From an uncultured Bacteroidales bacterium (lineage in GTDB: Bacteria > Bacteroidota > Bacteroidia > Bacteroidales > UBA932): DNA of 43,924 bases. The stretch spans positions 1-43,924 of the forward strand of contig CAJOLJ010000031.1 in NCBI GenBank assembly GCA_905235445.1, given 5' to 3'. Made by a program: the position numbers and the translations under genes. Positions 1 to 8,525 of the stretch are shown here, piece by piece (positions within the stretch are counted from its first letter, which is position 1; each line of letters opens with the position of its first letter). The notes beneath the pieces are model-generated. The model ran no database searches. It worked only from the letters and a program-made list of their open reading frames with translations, and had not been told where the DNA came from.

Positions 1-150
1 GGCGCCAATGGTGGCGGGAATGGAGTGGACAGCGGCGCTCTCCTCGGGATCCGGGAGGATTTCACTGACGGGTTCCTTGTTGCAGGAGGCGAAGAGGGTC
101 AATGCGGCCACGGACAAGGCCGACAACATGATGGTATATGACTTTTTCAT
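1..150 (-). CDS. Lipoprotein, N-terminal fragment (cut by window edge)
   Basis: Only the first 50 codons are inside the window; the gene continues past position 1. The start at 148-150 gives a typical Bacteroidota lipoprotein signal: MKK, a hydrophobic run, then LFASC with the lipidated Cys at residue 23, followed by an acidic linker (NKEPVSEILPDPEES). The mature protein should be a lipid-anchored envelope or surface protein; its function cannot be read from this fragment. An in-frame ATG four codons upstream (160-162) is an alternative start. The 43-codon ORF at 170-301 ends 8-20 bases upstream, so the two are probably co-transcribed. Confidence is high that this is a real gene and nil for its function. 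Confidence 0.75.
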   Translation of the reverse strand, partial: MKKSYTIMLSALSVAALTLFASCNKEPVSEILPDPEESAAVHSIPATIGA

Positions 151-169
151 AGCTCGTTTCATTAAGCAA

Positions 170-301
170 TTACAGCTGAAATTCTTCCCATAGGTTCTGC
201 AATTCTGCTCCGGGCGAGGTGCAGAGGATTCCATCTAGACGCAGTACCGTCATCTCCGCCTGAGGAGGGCAGTACACTTCTTTTTCCAATGTCTTTTCCA
301 T
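170..301 (-). CDS. Small 43-aa protein with LCTSPG motif
   Basis: This short ORF begins MEKTLEKEVYCPPQAEMTVL and ends NLWEEFQL before TAA at 170-172. It has a charged start, a Y-x-P-P-Q-x-E stretch, a beta-like VLRLDGIL segment, then CTSPGAE and an acidic, aromatic tail. From memory, similar small proteins (a proline near the start, hydrophobic-Cys-(T/A)-S-(P/G) in the middle, acidic tail) occur next to surface lipoprotein genes in Bacteroidales. I know of no assigned function. It lies directly upstream of and on the same strand as the lipoprotein at 1-150, which suggests a shared transcript. It has no signal peptide, so it is either cytosolic or exported by an unusual route. A same-strand ORF in another frame (162-359) looks random in composition. 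Confidence 0.6.
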   Translation of the reverse strand: MEKTLEKEVYCPPQAEMTVLRLDGILCTSPGAELQNLWEEFQL

Positions 302-834
302 AATTGTAAGTTAATTTTATGATGTTTGATTTTTGAGAAAAAACGCTTTTGCTTACCATAGCAGGGCAGGATATGGCATCCTGCGCAGAGTCTGGCTGAA
401 GGATTGATCTGGTTGATGAGGGAATTCTGGGAGAAGTGATAAGAGAGTTCCCCTGGGCGCTAAAAAAAAGCTTGCCGCACCCTGCAAGAAACTATGGGCA
501 CGACAAATGATGGGACAGCCTTCAGAAAACTGTCCTGACCTATGTAAGTATATGGCAACGAAATAATTACCCCCCCCCGATGTAAAGAGGACGGGATTCT
601 GGCACAAGATGTGGCCGAAAGCTGAGTATGCTTTTCTTCGAATCACATCACAAAAATAGTGGTTTCTTTCTGCGATGCAAAAGAAATTTAACTTTATGAT
701 ACCTAAAAAATTCACTTTCAGGGCAAATATTCTTGCTGATAGAAGAATTTTTCCTATCTTTGCAGCGTGAAAGAGAAAGTGAGATAGGGGACCCACCGAG
801 GTTCTCTATCTTTTTTGATGCCAAGACAAAGGAT
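302..834. other. Long intergenic region, mostly without recognisable content
   Basis: About 530 bases separate the small ORF from rimP. The open frames here are short and of random composition, so I call no gene. I see a hairpin GCAGGAT-ATGGC-ATCCTGC at 366-384, another (GGACAG/CTGTCC) at 513-535, a run of nine C at 570-578, and the rimP promoter at the right end. The region is richer in A+T than the flanking genes. It holds the divergent starts of the lipoprotein unit and the rimP operon. Confidence 0.5.
733..762 (+). promoter_or_regulatory. Promoter of rimP-nusA-infB (Bacteroidota type)
   Basis: TATCTTTG at 755-762 matches the Bacteroidota -7 consensus TAnnTTTG exactly. A TTG at 733-735 sits 19 bases upstream, where the -33 element is expected. 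The rimP start codon is about 70 bases downstream. Confidence 0.65.
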
Positions 835-1302
835 ATGAGTGAAAAAGACATTATCGAGAAAATGGAAGGTACGGTGCTGTCGCGGGGATGTTTCCTCGTG
901 GATGTGACCGTCACGCCCGACAATGACATAACCATCTGCATCGAGTCCGAGGAAGGGTCCGTACAGATGGAGGACTGCATCGAGATAGACAGGGTGTTCC
1001 ACATCCTGTACAACCAGGATGCGGAGGACTACTCCCTTACCGTGACTTCCGCGGGACTGGACCAGCCCTTCAAGGTCCTGAAGCAGTATACCAAGGCCAT
1101 CGGGACCGAGGTGGAAGTAAAGCTCAAGGGAGGCCGCAAGCTCATAGGCACCCTTGATGATGCCACGGATACCGCCATCACCCTTTCCTACACCCAGAAG
1201 GAGACCGTCCCTGGCAAGAAGAAGAAAGAGACCGTCTCCCACACCGACACCTTCCCTCTCACAGAGGTCAACTCAACCGTTCCGCACATCACTTTTGAAT
1301 AA
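835..1302 (+). CDS. rimP: Ribosome maturation factor RimP
   Basis: RimP binds the pre-30S particle and helps the small ribosomal subunit mature. The start is placed at the ATG of MSEKDIIEK, giving 155 residues, the usual family length; the open frame extends upstream to 733, but that part overlaps the promoter and is not RimP-like. The N-terminal alpha/beta domain carries the family region around residues 55-85 (IDRVFHIL...DYSLTVTSAGLDQPF), where V-T-S-A-G-L-D is the RimP hallmark equivalent to 'EVSSPGLDRPL'. A C-terminal SH3-like domain follows. It is the first gene of the conserved rimP-nusA-infB cluster and nusA starts 28 bases downstream. Confidence 0.95.
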   Translation: MSEKDIIEKMEGTVLSRGCFLVDVTVTPDNDITICIESEEGSVQMEDCIEIDRVFHILYNQDAEDYSLTVTSAGLDQPFKVLKQYTKAIGTEVEVKLKGGRKLIGTLDDATDTAITLSYTQKETVPGKKKKETVSHTDTFPLTEVNSTVPHITFE

Positions 1303-1330
1303 GAAAAATTAACCATACAAAACGCTACAC

Positions 1331-2662
1331 ATGGCAGCAGAAGAGAAAATCGATCTCAAGAGCGCATTCGCGCTTTTCAAGGATGAAAAGCACATCGACC
1401 GCCCCGTCATGATGGGCGTGCTGAAGGACGTCTTCATCACCCAGCTCACCAAGACTTTCGGGACAGCGGACAATTTCGACGTAATTATAAATGTCGACAA
1501 GGGAGACTGCGAGATCTACCAGTATCTCGACGTGGTCGAAACCGTTGAGGATCCCAACACACAGATATCCCTGGAAAAACTCCACTCGATGGGAGAGGAC
1601 GACTTCGAACTCGGGGAGACCTACTCCCGCAAGGTCGAGCTCAAGGATTTCGGTCGCAGGGGCATCCTCAATATCCGCCAGAACCTTCAGGGAAGGATCA
1701 TGGATATCGAGAAGGCCAACCTGTACAATGAGTATTCCGGCAAGGTCGGGCAGCTGTTCACCGGGGAGGTGTACCAGACCTGGACCAAGGAGGTTCTCGT
1801 ACTGGACCAGGAAGGCAACGAGCTTCGCCTTCCCAAGAGCGAGCAGATTCCCGGGGAGCACTTCAAGAAGAACGATTCCATCCGTGCCGTGGTGAAGAGC
1901 GTGGAAATGAAAAACAACACCACCCCCTACATCACCCTTTCACGTACCTCCGAGGAGTTCCTCATCCGTCTCTTCGAGCAGGAGGTCCCCGAGATCTACG
2001 ATGGTCTGATCACCATCAAGAAGGCTGTCAGGATCCCCGGAGAGAGGGCAAAGGTGGCCGTGGAATCCTACGATGACCGCGTAGATGCAATCGGAGCCTG
2101 CATCGGTGTGAGGGGCTCTCGCATCCTGGGAATCGTCAAGGAACTCCGCAACGAGAGCATCGACGTCATCCAGTGGTCCCAGAACCCCCAGACCCTCATC
2201 CAGAGGGCGCTGAGTCCCGCCAGGATATCCTCCATCAACATGGGCTCCTCACCCGAGGATAAGGTGAAGGTGTTCATGCATCCCGATGAGGTCAAGAAAG
2301 GAATCGGCAAGGGCGGCTGCAACATCAAGCTGGCCGGCATGCTGGTTGGCCGTGAAATCGAGGTCTGGAGGGAGAATCCCACAGATGGCTCTTCCAACGA
2401 GGAGGAAGAGGATGTGCTGCTGAGCGAGTTCTCCAACGAGATCGATCCCTGGATCATCGAGAAGCTCCAGGAGATGGGCCTGGACACTGCGAAGAGCGTC
2501 CTGGCACAGGATCCCGAGGACCTTGCACGCAGGGCCGACCTCGAGGACGAGACCGTGGATGAGATCATGCAGATCCTCAGGGAAGAGTTCGAGGACATTC
2601 CCGGGGATGAGTATTACGAAGAACAGACAGACACCCCCGAGGGTGAAGAAGAGGAGAACTGA
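1331..2662 (+). CDS. nusA: Transcription termination/antitermination factor NusA
   Basis: NusA binds RNA polymerase and nascent RNA and modulates pausing, termination and antitermination. The 443 residues show the family order: NusA N-terminal domain (about 1-130, including GRRGILNIRQNLQGRI), an S1 domain (about 135-200), then two KH domains. KH1 contains the signature DAIGACIGVRGSRI near residue 255, and KH2 contains GIGKGGCNIKLA near 325. The C-terminus has helix-hairpin-helix-like repeats (LQEMGLDTAKSVL) and ends in a very acidic tail. The length is normal for Bacteroidota NusA. It sits between rimP and infB, the standard arrangement, and is probably co-transcribed with both. Confidence 0.97.
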   Translation: MAAEEKIDLKSAFALFKDEKHIDRPVMMGVLKDVFITQLTKTFGTADNFDVIINVDKGDCEIYQYLDVVETVEDPNTQISLEKLHSMGEDDFELGETYSRKVELKDFGRRGILNIRQNLQGRIMDIEKANLYNEYSGKVGQLFTGEVYQTWTKEVLVLDQEGNELRLPKSEQIPGEHFKKNDSIRAVVKSVEMKNNTTPYITLSRTSEEFLIRLFEQEVPEIYDGLITIKKAVRIPGERAKVAVESYDDRVDAIGACIGVRGSRILGIVKELRNESIDVIQWSQNPQTLIQRALSPARISSINMGSSPEDKVKVFMHPDEVKKGIGKGGCNIKLAGMLVGREIEVWRENPTDGSSNEEEEDVLLSEFSNEIDPWIIEKLQEMGLDTAKSVLAQDPEDLARRADLEDETVDEIMQILREEFEDIPGDEYYEEQTDTPEGEEEEN

Positions 2663-2728
2663 CAATCCCCTCCCGCTACCATTTCTCTCTCACTTACCTG
2701 AAAGAGCACAGAAAACCTAACTCCGTCC

Positions 2729-2744
2729 CCTCACTTTTGTGAGG
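2729..2744 (+). other. Hairpin in the nusA-infB spacer
   Basis: CCTCAC-TTTT-GTGAGG is a perfect 6-bp stem with a 4-base loop. No T tract follows, so it is not a classical terminator. It could be an RNA processing or pausing site between nusA and infB. Confidence 0.4.
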
Positions 2745-2798
2745 AGGAAACAGGAGATATCAACTTAACTGACATTGTTATTCACTTAAAGGGGCAAT

Positions 2799-4034
2799 AT
2801 GGCAGAAATAAGACTAAGCAAACTGACGAAAAAGTACAATATCGGCCTTTCAACCATCGTCGAATATCTTCGCAGCGAAGGTGCGGATGTCGAGATGAAT
2901 CCCAATACCAGGATTTCCGACTCGTATATCCCGCTTCTGGACAAGAAGTTCGGCGAGGACCTGAAAGCCGTGCAGGAGGCGAACCAGGTGGACATCAAGA
3001 TGAAGGAAATCATCGAGAAGAACAGCCGCAAGCAGAAGGATGACGAAGAGGAGGAAGAGGCCCAGACCCTCGTGAAGACCACCGGCATCACCCCCATGCA
3101 GCCCAAGGCCACCGTCCAGGAGAAGGAACCCCAGGTAAGCGAGACCCCCTCCACCGATACGCCTGGCGCACCGGTGGACATGGACGACGACTTCGATGAC
3201 GAGCCCTTCACCGAGAGCGACTTCGAGGAGGCCGCCAAGAAGGACCAGCAGGACCAGTTGGCAAGACTGGGGGCTGAGTCCAGGAGGGCCCAGGAAAAAG
3301 AGTCCGTCTCTCCTTCTCAGGACAGGACGGAAACCTCCGTTCCCGATTCCTCTGAGGTTCCCTCCGACAAAGAGGACAATAAATCCCAGGGGAGCACCCC
3401 TGCAGGAAGCGAGGATATGGCCGCTTCCCAGGGTCAGGGGACTCCCGCCCCGGAGCAGGCGACCTCCGGCGAGGAGATCATCACTCCCACAGCCTCCGAC
3501 ATCGCCATCACAATCCCCGGCACCCCTTCCATCAAGGTCGTGGGCAAGGTCGACCTGAGCCAATTCGAGACTCCAAAGAAGAAAAAGAAGAGGGAAAGAA
3601 TAGCCAAGGACGGCTCCCGCAAGGTGGAAATCGGCAAGGTGGACACCTCCGCTGACGCCTCCGACGCCTCCAAGAAGAAAGGCCAGGATGCCAAGAAGGA
3701 CTCCGGCAAGAAAGACGGCGCCAAGGCCGCCAAGGGCACCCAGGGCAAGGACACCTCCGCCAAGGGCAAGGATGCCAAGGAAGGCAAGAAGAAGAAAGAC
3801 AAGAGGGGTGGCTCCCAGCAGGAGACCTTCAAGCCTGCCATGACCGAGGCCGAGGAGGAAGAGATGCAGAAGGAGATCCAGAAGCAGGTCAAGGAGACCT
3901 ACGCCAGGATGAACGAAAGCAAGAAGAGCAACTTCGGAGCCAAGGAGCCAAGTACCGCAAGGAGAAGAGGGAGGCCGCAGCCACCAAGATGCAGGAGGAG
4001 ATGGCAGCCGAGATGGCAGACAGGAAGATTCTGA
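2799..4034 (+). CDS. infB: Translation initiation factor IF2, N-terminal part (frameshifted)
   Basis: This frame encodes the first 382 authentic residues of IF2, the GTPase that delivers initiator tRNA to the 30S subunit. Residues 1-55 form the IF2_N domain ([20 protein letters not shown]). A long low-complexity region follows, first acidic and Pro/Ser/Thr-rich, then Lys/Ala/Gly-rich (about 285-345), as in Bacteroidales IF2. After GAK at position 3944 the frame is thrown off by a second copy of GAGCCAAG, reads 29 Arg/Pro-rich residues ([10 protein letters not shown]) unlike IF2, and stops at 4034. The continuation lies in another frame (3989-5788). Removing one copy of the duplication joins the two into a single protein of 993 residues, about the expected length. 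Either the gene is truly broken or the assembly carries an error. Confidence 0.9.
   Translation: MAEIRLSKLTKKYNIGLSTIVEYLRSEGADVEMNPNTRISDSYIPLLDKKFGEDLKAVQEANQVDIKMKEIIEKNSRKQKDDEEEEEAQTLVKTTGITPMQPKATVQEKEPQVSETPSTDTPGAPVDMDDDFDDEPFTESDFEEAAKKDQQDQLARLGAESRRAQEKESVSPSQDRTETSVPDSSEVPSDKEDNKSQGSTPAGSEDMAASQGQGTPAPEQATSGEEIITPTASDIAITIPGTPSIKVVGKVDLSQFETPKKKKKRERIAKDGSRKVEIGKVDTSADASDASKKKGQDAKKDSGKKDGAKAAKGTQGKDTSAKGKDAKEGKKKKDKRGGSQQETFKPAMTEAEEEEMQKEIQKQVKETYARMNESKKSNFGAKEPSTARRRGRPQPPRCRRRWQPRWQTGRF
3937..3952 (+). repeat. 8-bp tandem duplication causing the infB frameshift
   Basis: GAGCCAAG occurs twice back to back (3937-3944 and 3945-3952). With one copy the reading is [15 protein letters not shown], which fits the conserved Bacteroidales IF2 stretch (A-A-K-Y-R-R-E-K-R-E from memory). 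With two copies the frame shifts. Confidence 0.85.
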
Positions 4035-5788
4035 GGGTAACCGAGTTCGTTACTGTAAACGACCTTGCCACCCTCATGAACAACACTCCCGTCAACAAGG
4101 TCATCACCGCTTGCTTCAATCTGGGTCTGATGGTGTCCATAAACCAGAGGCTCGATGCCGAGGCACTCGTCCTCGTAGCCGAGGAGTTCGGCTATCAGGT
4201 GGAGTTCGTCACCGCCGAGCTCACCCAGGAAATCAATCAGGAAGAGGACAGCGCGGTGGACAACGAGGAGAACATGGTCACCCGTCCCCCGATCATCACC
4301 GTCATGGGCCATGTCGACCATGGCAAGACCTCCCTTCTGGACTACATCCGCAAGACCAACGTCATCGCAGGTGAGGCGGGAGGTATCACCCAGCACATCG
4401 GTGCCTACAACGTGAAACTTCCCGACGGAAGGCACATTACCTTCCTCGATACCCCGGGTCACGAGGCGTTCACCGCCATGAGGGCGAGGGGTGCACAGCT
4501 CACAGACCTCGCGATCATCATCATCGCAGCCGATGACGCCGTGATGCCCCAGACAGTCGAGGCAATCAACCATGCCCAGGCTGCCGGCGTTCCCATGGTG
4601 TTCGCAATCAACAAGATAGACAAGCCCGGTGCCCAGCCCGAGAAGATTTACCAGCAGCTCTCCCAGATGAACATCCTCACCGAGGCCTGGGGCGGTAAGT
4701 ACCAGAGCCAGGAAATCTCCGCGAAGAAAGGCATCAACGTGGACAAGCTCCTCGAGAAGGTTCTCCTGGAGACCGACATGATGGAGCTCAAGGCCAATCC
4801 CAAGAAACTCGGCAGCGGGGCTGTCATAGAGTCCTCCCTGGACAAGGGCCGCGGCTACCTTGCCACCATCCTGGTGCAGAACGGCACCGTCCACAAGGGG
4901 GACATGGTCATCAGCGGAAGCTACTACGGAAGGGTCAAGTCCATGTTCAATGAGAGGGGTCAGCAGGTAAAGGAGGCAGGTCCTTCGACACCTGTATCGA
5001 TCCTGGGTCTTAACGGAGCGCCCTCCGCGGGAGAGAAGTTCAATGTCATGACCGACGAGAAAGAGGCCAAGGCCATCGCCAACAAGAGGGAGCAGCTCCT
5101 CCGCATCCAGGGCATCAAGACCCAGAAGCATATGACCCTCGAGGAAATCGGCCGAAGGATCGCAATCGGCAACTTCAAGGAGCTCAATGTCATCGTCAAG
5201 GGTGACGTGGACGGTTCCGTGGAGGCCCTCTCCGACTCCCTCATCAAGCTCTCCACCGAGGAGGTTCACGTGAATGTCATCCACAAGGCCGTGGGTGCCA
5301 TCTCCGAGTCCGACGTCATGCTCGCCACCGCCTCCGACGCCATCATCATCGGCTTCCAGGTCCGTCCTTCGGCGGATGCCAGGAACACTGCCGAGAAGGA
5401 GGGTATCGAAATCCGTCTGTACTCCATCATCTACGATGCCATCAACGAAGTCAAGGACGGTATCGAGGGTATGCTGGAGCCCGAGAAGAAGGAGGAAGTC
5501 ACAGCTACTGCCTACGTCAAGCAGACCTTCCACATTTCCAAGGTGGGAACCATCGCAGGTTGCCTCGTGAAGGAAGGGAAACTGGTGAAGGGATCGAAGG
5601 TGCGCCTCATCAGGGACGGTATCGTGGTGTACACCGGAGAACTCTCATCCCTGAAGAGAGGCAAGGACGACGCCCGTGAGGTTCCCGCCGGCATGGAGTG
5701 CGGAACTTCAATCTCCAACTTCAACGACATCAAGGAAGGCGACATGCTGGAGACCTTCCAGATCGTGGAGATCAAGAGGACGCTCTAA
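3989..5788 (+). CDS. infB: Translation initiation factor IF2, GTPase and C-terminal part
   Basis: This is the functional core of IF2. Residues about 12-80 are the second IF2_N-like domain ([17 protein letters not shown]). The GTPase domain has G1 GHVDHGKT at 107-114, G3 DTPGHE near 150 and G4 NKID near 205. Domains II, III and C2 follow ([32 protein letters not shown], the C-terminal beta-barrel) to the normal end ...VEIKRTL. The ATG at 3989 ([11 protein letters not shown]) is the first Met after the frameshift and follows a purine-rich stretch (GGAGAAGAGGGAGG). Translation from here would give a 599-residue IF2 lacking only the N-terminal extension, comparable to the short IF2 isoforms of E. 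coli. That could keep an otherwise essential gene functional, but I infer this and do not see it. Confidence 0.93.
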   Translation: MQEEMAAEMADRKILRVTEFVTVNDLATLMNNTPVNKVITACFNLGLMVSINQRLDAEALVLVAEEFGYQVEFVTAELTQEINQEEDSAVDNEENMVTRPPIITVMGHVDHGKTSLLDYIRKTNVIAGEAGGITQHIGAYNVKLPDGRHITFLDTPGHEAFTAMRARGAQLTDLAIIIIAADDAVMPQTVEAINHAQAAGVPMVFAINKIDKPGAQPEKIYQQLSQMNILTEAWGGKYQSQEISAKKGINVDKLLEKVLLETDMMELKANPKKLGSGAVIESSLDKGRGYLATILVQNGTVHKGDMVISGSYYGRVKSMFNERGQQVKEAGPSTPVSILGLNGAPSAGEKFNVMTDEKEAKAIANKREQLLRIQGIKTQKHMTLEEIGRRIAIGNFKELNVIVKGDVDGSVEALSDSLIKLSTEEVHVNVIHKAVGAISESDVMLATASDAIIIGFQVRPSADARNTAEKEGIEIRLYSIIYDAINEVKDGIEGMLEPEKKEEVTATAYVKQTFHISKVGTIAGCLVKEGKLVKGSKVRLIRDGIVVYTGELSSLKRGKDDAREVPAGMECGTSISNFNDIKEGDMLETFQIVEIKRTL

Positions 5789-5808
5789 TCCAGGAAACCC
5801 CAACTCTT

Positions 5809-5843
5809 AGCCCCGGCCCTCCATCCTCTGGAAGACCGGGGCT
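5809..5843. terminator. Possible bidirectional terminator between infB and the DoxX gene
   Basis: AGCCCCGG (5809-5816) pairs with CCGGGGCT (5836-5843) across a 19-base loop in the gap between two convergent genes. No clear T tract follows on either strand, so it is only terminator-like. Confidence 0.4.
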
Positions 5844-5892
5844 TAGTGTGTATGCTCTTGGTGGTGAGGGGCGCTTCCCAGGTGAGACGGGG

Positions 5893-7326
5893 CTATACCA
5901 GGGCCACGATTGCGATTACAGCCAGGATGTACACCTGGAAGCGAAGCCTGCCCGCGCTGCTTTGGGTCAGCATCCCGTCGGTCGGGTCCTCCTCATGTAT
6001 TTTCAGCAGTTCATCCATCGTGGGATAGTCCCTTATGGGCCATTTCCTGATGAGATACCCCTCACTGAAATACACCGCCCCTCCATTGGAGCGGTTAAGG
6101 GACAGGAGTGTCCTGTGGTCGGAACAGTACAGGTGCTCCTCCAGGAGGTACCTGGCCATGGGGGAGACTCCTTCCGGGAGGGGAAGGCTCCCGCCGGGTG
6201 GAATGGAGGCAAGAAGAAGAGGGGTGAATCCGCTCTGGGATGACTCATCCAGGAGCGAAGCTACCTTCTCCCAGTTCTCCGCCTTCATCTTCCTGGGGTC
6301 ATTTACGGATACGACCATTATGTAGGGGCCGACCGCAATTGAATCGCACACTTCCCCTTCGGTAGTCATGATGGGAAGGGACGGGGTCTGGGAATCGTCG
6401 ATTTCATTTACATTCTCCTTGATCTCCCCGACGTAAGTCCATGACCCGTCCGGTATCTCGCTCAGGCGGAAGCGTCTCTCCACCCCGTCCTTGGTGTACA
6501 GGTACAGGGTCTCGGTTTCGTCATCGGTAAGCTCCGCACGATGGATCCTGGAAGCATGCAGTGCAGTGGAGGGACGGAAGTCCGTGAAATCGATGACCGG
6601 GATGTTCAGGAGTGAATACACCGTCAGGGCCAGGACGGAGGTCACCACGATGTAAAAGGCTATTTTCTTGTGTGTAGTGCCCTTGCCAAGACGGGAGAAG
6701 GGAATGAAAGCGAACACCGAGAGCACCAGCAGGACTATGTTCTTCCAGAATGTCTGGGCTGTAGTAAGGTGAATGGCCTCCCCGAAGCATCCGCAGTCGA
6801 ACTGTTGTCCGCTACGGTAAAGCAGGAAGGTAATGATGGTGAAAGCCAGGATGAAGGCATAGGCCACTATGGCCGTCAGCTTGCGGTACACACCCGTCAG
6901 GAGGGCGAGTCCCGTCACGGTCTCAAGCAGTGCAAGAAGGACTGCGAAAACCTTTGCCGCAGGAAGCAGGAACCCAGTCCCGAAGAAATTGAAATATTCC
7001 TCGACTACAAGTCCCGCCCCTACGGGGTCGATGAGCTTGAATATACCGGCGAAGAAAAACACAAGACCGATGATGATGGCGGAGAGCCTTCCCTGTTCGT
7101 GGGTGTGGTCAGCCCTCTTCCATCTGCGGCGGGGACGCTTTTTCCCCTCCTCCTTCGGGGTCTGCGCCCCGGAAGGCTCCTCACCTTCTTCCTGGACGAC
7201 CTCCACCTCGATTTGCTCCATCTGTTCGCCGGTGTCCCCCTGGGGGGAAGGCTCCGCCACGGCCCCTCCCTCGGTGACGGGAAGAGCCATTTCCATGTCC
7301 TTCAAGTCGGTATTGTTCTGAGCCAT
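5893..7326 (-). CDS. DoxX/MauE-type membrane protein (BT_3928-like family)
   Basis: This 477-residue protein resembles the Bacteroidales DoxX/MauE-like family often annotated 'BT_3928 family'; the biochemical role is unknown, and MauE relatives act in thiol-disulfide chemistry. Residues 1-75 are hydrophilic, first acidic then ending in a basic cluster (KKRPRRRWKR). At least four membrane helices follow (about 82-102, 120-145, 150-170, 192-210), with a fifth at 222-245. A CGCF motif at 178-181 is the likely redox-active pair. The C-terminal half (about 250-460) is soluble and unassigned, and the protein ends inside a last hydrophobic helix (ILAVIAIVALV). It is the last gene of a leftward unit, 27 bases after tmk. 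An internal start at MEMALPV is possible. Confidence 0.75.
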   Translation of the reverse strand: MAQNNTDLKDMEMALPVTEGGAVAEPSPQGDTGEQMEQIEVEVVQEEGEEPSGAQTPKEEGKKRPRRRWKRADHTHEQGRLSAIIIGLVFFFAGIFKLIDPVGAGLVVEEYFNFFGTGFLLPAAKVFAVLLALLETVTGLALLTGVYRKLTAIVAYAFILAFTIITFLLYRSGQQFDCGCFGEAIHLTTAQTFWKNIVLLVLSVFAFIPFSRLGKGTTHKKIAFYIVVTSVLALTVYSLLNIPVIDFTDFRPSTALHASRIHRAELTDDETETLYLYTKDGVERRFRLSEIPDGSWTYVGEIKENVNEIDDSQTPSLPIMTTEGEVCDSIAVGPYIMVVSVNDPRKMKAENWEKVASLLDESSQSGFTPLLLASIPPGGSLPLPEGVSPMARYLLEEHLYCSDHRTLLSLNRSNGGAVYFSEGYLIRKWPIRDYPTMDELLKIHEEDPTDGMLTQSSAGRLRFQVYILAVIAIVALV

Positions 7327-7353
7327 TGTCCGCTTTCTGTGCTTACAGATGAA

Positions 7354-8052
7354 CTATCCCTCGCCGTTTCCTTTGTCAAGTACCGCCTCCACAGCTTCCC
7401 GGATCCTTGAGAATATCCTCTCCACGCTATCAATCCCGCCATCCTCGCCACTGCAGTCGACCCTGCGGAAGGAAGGGTCAAGCGAAGCCTGGAGCACATA
7501 CTGGTCCCTGACCCTCTCCTGGAAGGACAGGTCAGCCTCGTGGATATCTCCCCTTCCGGAGAGATACCCCCTGTCCTGGCCCTCCCTGTGGGAAAGGAGG
7601 TTGGAGCGGATGAAGGAAAGAGGGACATCGAGGAAGATGTTGATATCGGGCTTCGGCAGTCCGAAGTCCCCGTACTCGGTTTCAAGGATCCAGTTCCGGA
7701 GGTCTGACCTCTGCTTTTCATCCGGAATCTTGGCGCACTGGTAGGCTATATTGGAATAGACGTACCTGTCAAGAAGGATGGTCCCTCCCCGGGAGAGGAC
7801 TTCTTTCATGGAGGGGGACGCACCGTGACGGTCCTCGGCATACAGAAGGGCGACGAGGCGGGGATGTACTTCGTTTATGTTTCCGAACTCTCCCCTGAGA
7901 AATGAACTTATGAGGTCCCCGTACACGGGAGCGTCGTACCTGGGGAAATGGATATACTGAAGGGAGGGGCACCTCCTCTGGAGGTATTCTCTGAGCAGGG
8001 ATACCTGGGTGGATTTTCCGGCCCCGTCGAGCCCTTCAACTACTATGAGCAT
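7354..8052 (-). CDS. tmk: dTMP kinase (thymidylate kinase)
   Basis: The enzyme phosphorylates dTMP to dTDP with ATP in dTTP synthesis. At 232 residues it has the P-loop GLDGAGKST at 7-15, the DRY motif at 95-97 within the nucleoside-binding segment LLDRYVYSNIAYQ, and a LID-like basic stretch (SHREGQDRGYLSGRGDIHE). The N-terminus MLIVVEGLDG begins directly at the first beta strand, as in the family, so the start is secure. It is slightly longer than many bacterial homologues (about 205-215 aa) because of the C-terminal part. It lies 25 bases downstream of ridA and 27 bases upstream of the DoxX gene in the same leftward operon. Confidence 0.93.
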   Translation of the reverse strand: MLIVVEGLDGAGKSTQVSLLREYLQRRCPSLQYIHFPRYDAPVYGDLISSFLRGEFGNINEVHPRLVALLYAEDRHGASPSMKEVLSRGGTILLDRYVYSNIAYQCAKIPDEKQRSDLRNWILETEYGDFGLPKPDINIFLDVPLSFIRSNLLSHREGQDRGYLSGRGDIHEADLSFQERVRDQYVLQASLDPSFRRVDCSGEDGGIDSVERIFSRIREAVEAVLDKGNGEG

Positions 8053-8077
8053 GTCTGTCCTGTTATCGTGAAATGTG

Positions 8078-8464
8078 CTACTTGGCCGCTATGGCCTCTA
8101 TTTCCACCAAGGCCCCTTTGGGCAGGGTCTTGACGGCCACGGCCGACCTTGCGGGATAGGGGGCGCTGAAGAAAGTGGAATACACTTCGTTCATCTGTGC
8201 GAAGTCCCCCATGTCGGCAAGGAATACGGTGGTCTTGACTACACTCTCGTAGGAGAGACCGGCCTCGGAAAGGATGGCCCCGAGGTTCCTGAGCGACTGT
8301 GCGGTCTGTTCCTTGATCCCCCCTTCGGGGAAGGAGCCCGTAGCGGGGTCCAGGGGAAGCTGTCCGGAAACGAAGACAAGGCCCCCGGGAAGTTCGGATG
8401 AAAGGACAGCCTGGGAATAGGGTCCTATTGCCGCAGGGGCATGGGGTGAACTGATAGGTTTCAT
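8078..8464 (-). CDS. ridA: RidA family protein (reactive enamine/imine deaminase)
   Basis: RidA (YjgF/YER057c/UK114 family) hydrolyses reactive 2-aminoacrylate and related enamines made by PLP enzymes. The 128 residues match the family length. Characteristic segments are [13 protein letters not shown] near the N-terminus, [10 protein letters not shown] at 31-40, and YPARSAVAV with the catalytic Arg at 106. The C-terminus LVEIEAIA carries the conserved Glu. The start at MKPISSP is the only sensible one. It lies 61 bases after the M48 protease gene and 25 bases before tmk. I use the symbol on family membership; paralogues with other substrates exist. Confidence 0.92.
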   Translation of the reverse strand: MKPISSPHAPAAIGPYSQAVLSSELPGGLVFVSGQLPLDPATGSFPEGGIKEQTAQSLRNLGAILSEAGLSYESVVKTTVFLADMGDFAQMNEVYSTFFSAPYPARSAVAVKTLPKGALVEIEAIAAK

Positions 8465-8525
8465 GTGAAATGTGAGAATATGTGGTATTCTTGTAATTCT
8501 GGATCAGTGGAAAGGGAAGGACCTT

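Noticed and set aside
162..359. 65-codon minus-strand ORF overlapping the LCTSPG ORF
   Set aside because: Its sequence looks random, whereas the overlapping 43-codon frame shows a structured, family-like sequence.
366..384. Hairpin GCAGGAT-ATGGC-ATCCTGC as a terminator
   Set aside because: No T tract follows on either strand and no gene ends there.
353..796. 147-codon open frame on the - strand in the region before rimP
   Set aside because: It crosses the rimP promoter, has random composition and no motif.
3899..5533. 544-codon open frame antisense to infB
   Set aside because: It mirrors the IF2 coding sequence and has the repetitive Asp/Gly/Leu/His composition of an antisense shadow.
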